DNA of 40,594 bases from Phenylobacterium sp. (lineage in GTDB: Bacteria > Pseudomonadota > Alphaproteobacteria > Caulobacterales > Caulobacteraceae): assembly GCF_030693405.1 (NCBI RefSeq), contig NZ_JAUYAW010000074.1, positions 1-40,594 on the forward strand. The letters run 5' to 3'. Positions within the stretch are counted from its first letter, which is position 1. The number at the start of each line of letters is the position of its first letter. Shown here one piece after another: positions 39,541 to 40,594 of the stretch. The notes beneath the pieces are model-generated. The model made no database searches. It was given only the letters and a program-made list of their open reading frames with translations, and was not told where the DNA came from. Both the position numbers and the translations under genes were made by a program.

Positions 39541-40594
39541 ATGATCTCCGCTTTTCGCGCCTTCGCCAAATCCTGGGTGGCGGCCATTCTGATCGGCCTG
39601 CTGGTCATCAGCTTCGCCGTGTTCGGCATGTCCGACATCCTGCAGGGACAGATCTCCTCCTCTGTGGTGAAGGCGGGCGACCGCAGCTTCAGCGACCAGG
39701 ATTTCCGCCGAGCGTATGACCAGTGGCGCCAGAACGCCGAGCAGCAGATGGGCCAGCCGATCACGCCCCAGATGGCGGCGGACAACGGGGTGATCGCCGG
39801 CTTGCTTGAGCAGGTCGCCACCCAGGAATCCCTGGCCGAGATGCTTGATCGCATGGGCCTGCGCCCCGGCGACAACCTCGTCACCGATCAGCTTCGTCAG
39901 ATCCCCGCCTTCTTCGATCCCATCAGCGGACGGTTCGACAAGAACCTGATGGAGCAGCGACTGGGGGAGACCAATCTGACTTCGGATCGCTTCATCGAAG
40001 TGCTCAAGGATGAGATCGCTCAGCAGCATTTCGCGTCCGGCCTGGTCAGCGGCCTGCGCGCGCCCCGCGCCTATGGCGCCCTGGCGGCCCTGGTCGACCT
40101 GGAAGAACGGGATCTCGGCTACTTCCAGGTCGGCGTGGCCTCGGTGCAGGCGCCCGGCGCGCCAACCGACGCCCAACTTCAAGCCTTCATGGAGGAGAAC
40201 GCCGACCAGTTGCGCATGCCGGAATTCCGCGTGCTGTCGCTGGTCCGCTTCGCGCCCCGTCCGCAGGATCTTGCGGCGCCTGTGACTCAGGCGGCCCTCG
40301 AAGAGCGCTTCGCCTTCCGTCGTGACACCCTGTCCCAACCCGAGACCCGGACCCTGGTCCAGGTTCCGGCGCGGGATCAGGCGACGGCCGCCCGGATCGT
40401 CCAGCGTCTGCGTCAGGGCGAGGCCCCCGCCGCGGTGGCCCAGGATCTCGGGGTCGAGCCGGTGACCTATGACGCCCGTCCCCGCAGCGCCATCGCAGAC
40501 CGCAAGGTGGCTGAAGCCGCCTTCGCCCTGGCCCAGGGCGCGGTCAGCGATCCGATCACCGGCGATCTTGGCCTGTCCGTCGTCAAGGTGATCA
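39541..40594 (+). CDS. PpiD-like periplasmic chaperone/peptidyl-prolyl isomerase, partial
   Basis: N-terminal 351 residues of a gene cut by the right edge. A short cytoplasmic segment, one membrane helix (about 13-30, A-A-I-L-I-G-L-L-V-I-S-F-A-V-F-G-M-S-D), then a SurA-N type chaperone domain (40-180, F-R-R-A-Y-D-Q-W-R-Q-N). This is the layout of PpiD, an inner-membrane chaperone that assists outer-membrane proteins leaving the Sec channel. The parvulin isomerase domain would begin near the window end and cannot be judged. The ribosome binding site GAGGA lies 11 bases before the ATG, but those bases can pair with TCCTC just before the start. In Caulobacter relatives trpE follows this gene. 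Confidence 0.93.
   Translation, partial: MISAFRAFAKSWVAAILIGLLVISFAVFGMSDILQGQISSSVVKAGDRSFSDQDFRRAYDQWRQNAEQQMGQPITPQMAADNGVIAGLLEQVATQESLAEMLDRMGLRPGDNLVTDQLRQIPAFFDPISGRFDKNLMEQRLGETNLTSDRFIEVLKDEIAQQHFASGLVSGLRAPRAYGALAALVDLEERDLGYFQVGVASVQAPGAPTDAQLQAFMEENADQLRMPEFRVLSLVRFAPRPQDLAAPVTQAALEERFAFRRDTLSQPETRTLVQVPARDQATAARIVQRLRQGEAPAAVAQDLGVEPVTYDARPRSAIADRKVAEAAFALAQGAVSDPITGDLGLSVVKVI

Overview
The window is a high-GC alphaproteobacterial chromosome segment, most likely from the Caulobacteraceae (Caulobacter or Phenylobacterium type; the genus is a guess). This rests on the gene order dusB-ntrB-ntrC-ntrY-ntrX-dat-hfq-hflX, a fused ispDF, a pyruvate dehydrogenase E1 beta carrying its own lipoyl domain, the order eno / pyrG-secG-tpiA / ppiD, and NtrC and NtrX proteins that both lack the sigma54-contact GAFTGA loop. 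Nearly all coding regions are core housekeeping genes. I see no tRNA, rRNA, CRISPR array, transposase or integrase.

Region by region. 1-3060 is a sparse, somewhat lower-GC stretch with two minus-strand accessory genes: a DUF4238-like protein and a small membrane protein resembling an effector-associated (EACC1-like) module. Long stretches around them have no convincing gene. 3061-9000 holds a Na/phosphate cotransporter (+), HU (-), a LOG-family protein, a small secreted protein, a sugar-type MFS carrier and MazG (all +). 8992-18788 is one dense minus-strand block read as dusB > ntrB > ntrC > ntrY > ntrX > dat > hfq > hflX, with several stop/start overlaps. It joins nitrogen-responsive two-component signalling to RNA chaperone and ribosome-GTPase functions. 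18879-24500 holds ispDF (+), two nested palindromic repeats, a fused membrane/spermidine-synthase-like protein (-), cinA/pncC (+) and the pair lipA-ratA (-). 24550-27252 holds a lipoprotein with an alpha/beta-hydrolase look and an Aas-like acyl-ACP synthetase (+).

27272-33183 is the pyruvate dehydrogenase operon on the minus strand, read as ftsB, then pdhA > pdhB > GFA-family gene > pdhC > lpdA. A small zinc-type GFA gene sits between pdhB and pdhC with four-base overlaps on both sides. With lipA a few kilobases away, this cluster makes the lipoate-dependent link from glycolysis to the TCA cycle. 33396-40594 holds an MFS carrier with a problematic 5' end (+), then eno, rpmF, pyrG, secG and tpiA (all -), and a divergent ppiD-type chaperone gene that runs off the right edge.

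I did not find a clear new multi-gene system. The best second-look items are the two GAFTGA-less regulators, the GFA gene inserted in the pdh operon, the 52-base identity between the two lipoyl-domain coding sequences, the nested hairpins after ispDF, the EACC1-like small protein in the sparse left region, and the in-frame TGA at the head of the MFS gene at 33.3 kb. All family calls were made by reading the translations by eye; no database search was run.
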